Source: Pleomorphomonas oryzae DSM 16300
GTDB taxonomy: Bacteria; Pseudomonadota; Alphaproteobacteria; Rhizobiales; Pleomorphomonadaceae
Assembly: GCF_000422965.1 (NCBI RefSeq)
Contig: NZ_AUHB01000006.1
Location: 292,879 to 356,878 of the forward strand
Reading direction: 5' to 3'
DNA: 64,000 bases
The notes under the pieces were generated by a model. That model searched no databases. It saw only the letters and a program-made list of their open reading frames with translations, and was not told the DNA's origin. Below are positions 63,214 to 64,000 of the stretch, one piece after another (position 1 is the stretch's first letter; every line of letters begins with the position of its first letter). A program made the position numbers and the translations under genes.

Positions 63214-63648
63214 TCAAAGCGTCACTATGCCATGATCATCGACCTTGACGAAAGGATTGTAGGCGACTTCCCAGAGGTGGCCGTCCGGATCGGCGAAATA
63301 ACCTGAATATCCGCCCCAAAATACCTTCTGCGGCTTTTTCTTCAGAACGGCGCCTGAAGCAAGCGCGTGCGCCATCGCCGCATCAACGGCTTCTTCCGAC
63401 GGATAGTTGTGGGCCAGCGTTACGCCGTCGAAGCCTTGGCCGTCGTCGGCTACCTCGGCGTCCTCGGCAAGCGGCGTTCGCGGAAAGAGCGCCAGAACCA
63501 GCGCACCGAGCTGAAAGAAGACGATGTTTTCGCTCGATCCCGGCCCGGCTGTGAATCCGAGCGCCTCATAGAAGACGCGAGCGCGGGTAAGGTCGGCAAC
63601 GCCGAGCGTCACCATCGATACGGCGGAAAAATATGGTGTCTGGACCAT
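63214..63648 (-). CDS. VOC-superfamily (glyoxalase/bleomycin-resistance-like) protein
   Basis: 144-residue protein of the vicinal-oxygen-chelate fold. It shows VTLGVADLTRARVFYEALGF at the N-terminus (cited by its ends) and the C-terminal GYFADPDGHLWEVAYNPF, whose glutamate and histidine could be metal ligands. The fold covers lyases, dioxygenases and binding proteins; function is unassigned. ATG at 63648 has GGAGGG upstream. Upstream of the CoA-binding gene and 70 bases from the transposase end. Confidence 0.9.
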   Translation of the reverse strand: MVQTPYFSAVSMVTLGVADLTRARVFYEALGFTAGPGSSENIVFFQLGALVLALFPRTPLAEDAEVADDGQGFDGVTLAHNYPSEEAVDAAMAHALASGAVLKKKPQKVFWGGYSGYFADPDGHLWEVAYNPFVKVDDHGIVTL

Positions 63649-63718
63649 GGGTCCCTCCTTGTCTATTTCAGCAAGACTAGACCGGATCGAACCCGTCCGC
63701 GTCAGCAGTCTTTGGTCG

Positions 63719-64000
63719 CTAGATGTGAAGCCTCAAGAGGTTGTCGCTGGTTAGGTTGAGGCGACTGATAGGGGTTTTGGCGTCAAGGCTACCGTGTGGT
63801 CTGTGCCAATTGTACATGTGGGTCCACTCTGGCAAGTGGGCTTTGCGGTGATCTGAGGTTGGATAGGCGCGTGCGTATGCCCATTCACGCAGAGCGGTCT
63901 GGATGAACCGCTCAGCCTTACCGTTGGTCTTCGGCGTATAGGGCTTCGTTCGGATGTGTTTCAGGCCGAGATCCTTGCAAGCCTTTGCGAAGTCTTTGGA
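63719..64000 (-). CDS. IS481-type transposase, C-terminal part (runs off right edge)
   Basis: 93 codons before the stop at 63719-63721 are visible; the rest lies beyond the window. The sequence contains HIRTKPYTPKTNGKAERFI, the region of the third catalytic acidic residue (Glu) of a DDE integrase-core transposase, and ends with WTHMYNWHRPHGSLDAK and PISRLNLTSDNLLRLHI. This matches IS481-family transposases. Whether the element is intact cannot be told. Confidence 0.9.
   Translation of the reverse strand, partial: SKDFAKACKDLGLKHIRTKPYTPKTNGKAERFIQTALREWAYARAYPTSDHRKAHLPEWTHMYNWHRPHGSLDAKTPISRLNLTSDNLLRLHI
63719..64000 (-). mobile_element. Left (3') end of an IS481-like insertion sequence
   Basis: The transposase fragment marks an insertion sequence extending past base 64000. 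Its terminal inverted repeat should lie within 63649-63718, but without the other end I cannot define it or any target duplication. Confidence 0.75.

Overview
The window is a gene-dense, GC-rich stretch of chromosome from an alphaproteobacterium, most probably of the order Hyphomicrobiales (Rhizobiales). This rests on gene content: an EipB/DUF1849 envelope protein, a clpS-clpA pair, a folE-hisI pair, a RibN-type riboflavin importer under an FMN riboswitch, the short phosphatidylserine decarboxylase next to pssA, pyruvate phosphate dikinase and AbrB-type permeases. Genus cannot be fixed from the sequence alone. No rRNA, tRNA or CRISPR array was found. The only mobile DNA seen is an IS481-type transposase fragment cut by the right edge.

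Layout, left half. 1-4300 (minus): a peptide ABC transporter (oppA, oppB, start of oppC) behind a PuuE-type deacetylase. 4365-5932: phosphatidylethanolamine synthesis (psd-pssA). 6136-7316: FMN riboswitch and ribN, divergent from a DHA2-type MFS exporter. 8888-12055: yidD with an IscU-like scaffold, then folE and hisI, then a secreted His/Cys-rich protein with a four-helix membrane protein. 12107-17047: PilZ protein, FemAB-like protein, HIT protein, a divergent HxlR regulator/quinone oxidoreductase pair, and gdpD-ridA. 17232-23518: eipB, a Tet-like MFS, rpmG, and a zinc-finger/FAD monooxygenase/MFS run. 23577-28567: clpS-clpA and a SPOR-tailed D-Ala-D-Ala carboxypeptidase. 28684-35567: J-domain protein, TPR protein and ispE, an unassigned Rossmann-like protein, anmK and tyrS.

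Layout, right half. 35632-41674: a membrane GGDEF-EAL protein and a very large AsmA/YhdP-like envelope protein. 41788-43807: a tight ygfZ - HD hydrolase - tyrosine phosphatase operon. 43877-47696: ppdK, tail-to-tail with an AbrB permease. 48009-52257: two tandem 648-codon chemoreceptor genes, the second interrupted by one in-frame TAG at a predicted ligand-binding tryptophan. 52358-54627: pyrB with a dihydroorotase-like partner that has lost its zinc ligands. 54694-62612: plsY, dprA, topA, a degenerate GGDEF protein and RNase R. 62762-64000: CoA-binding protein, VOC protein and the IS481 fragment.

Most of this is core metabolism and envelope biology. The items most worth a second look are the tandem chemoreceptor pair with its shared upstream element and amber codon, the degenerate dihydroorotase and GGDEF proteins, the secreted His/Cys-rich plus four-helix membrane pair, and the orphan Rossmann-like protein. 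I did not find a clear, large undescribed system, and I do not claim one.
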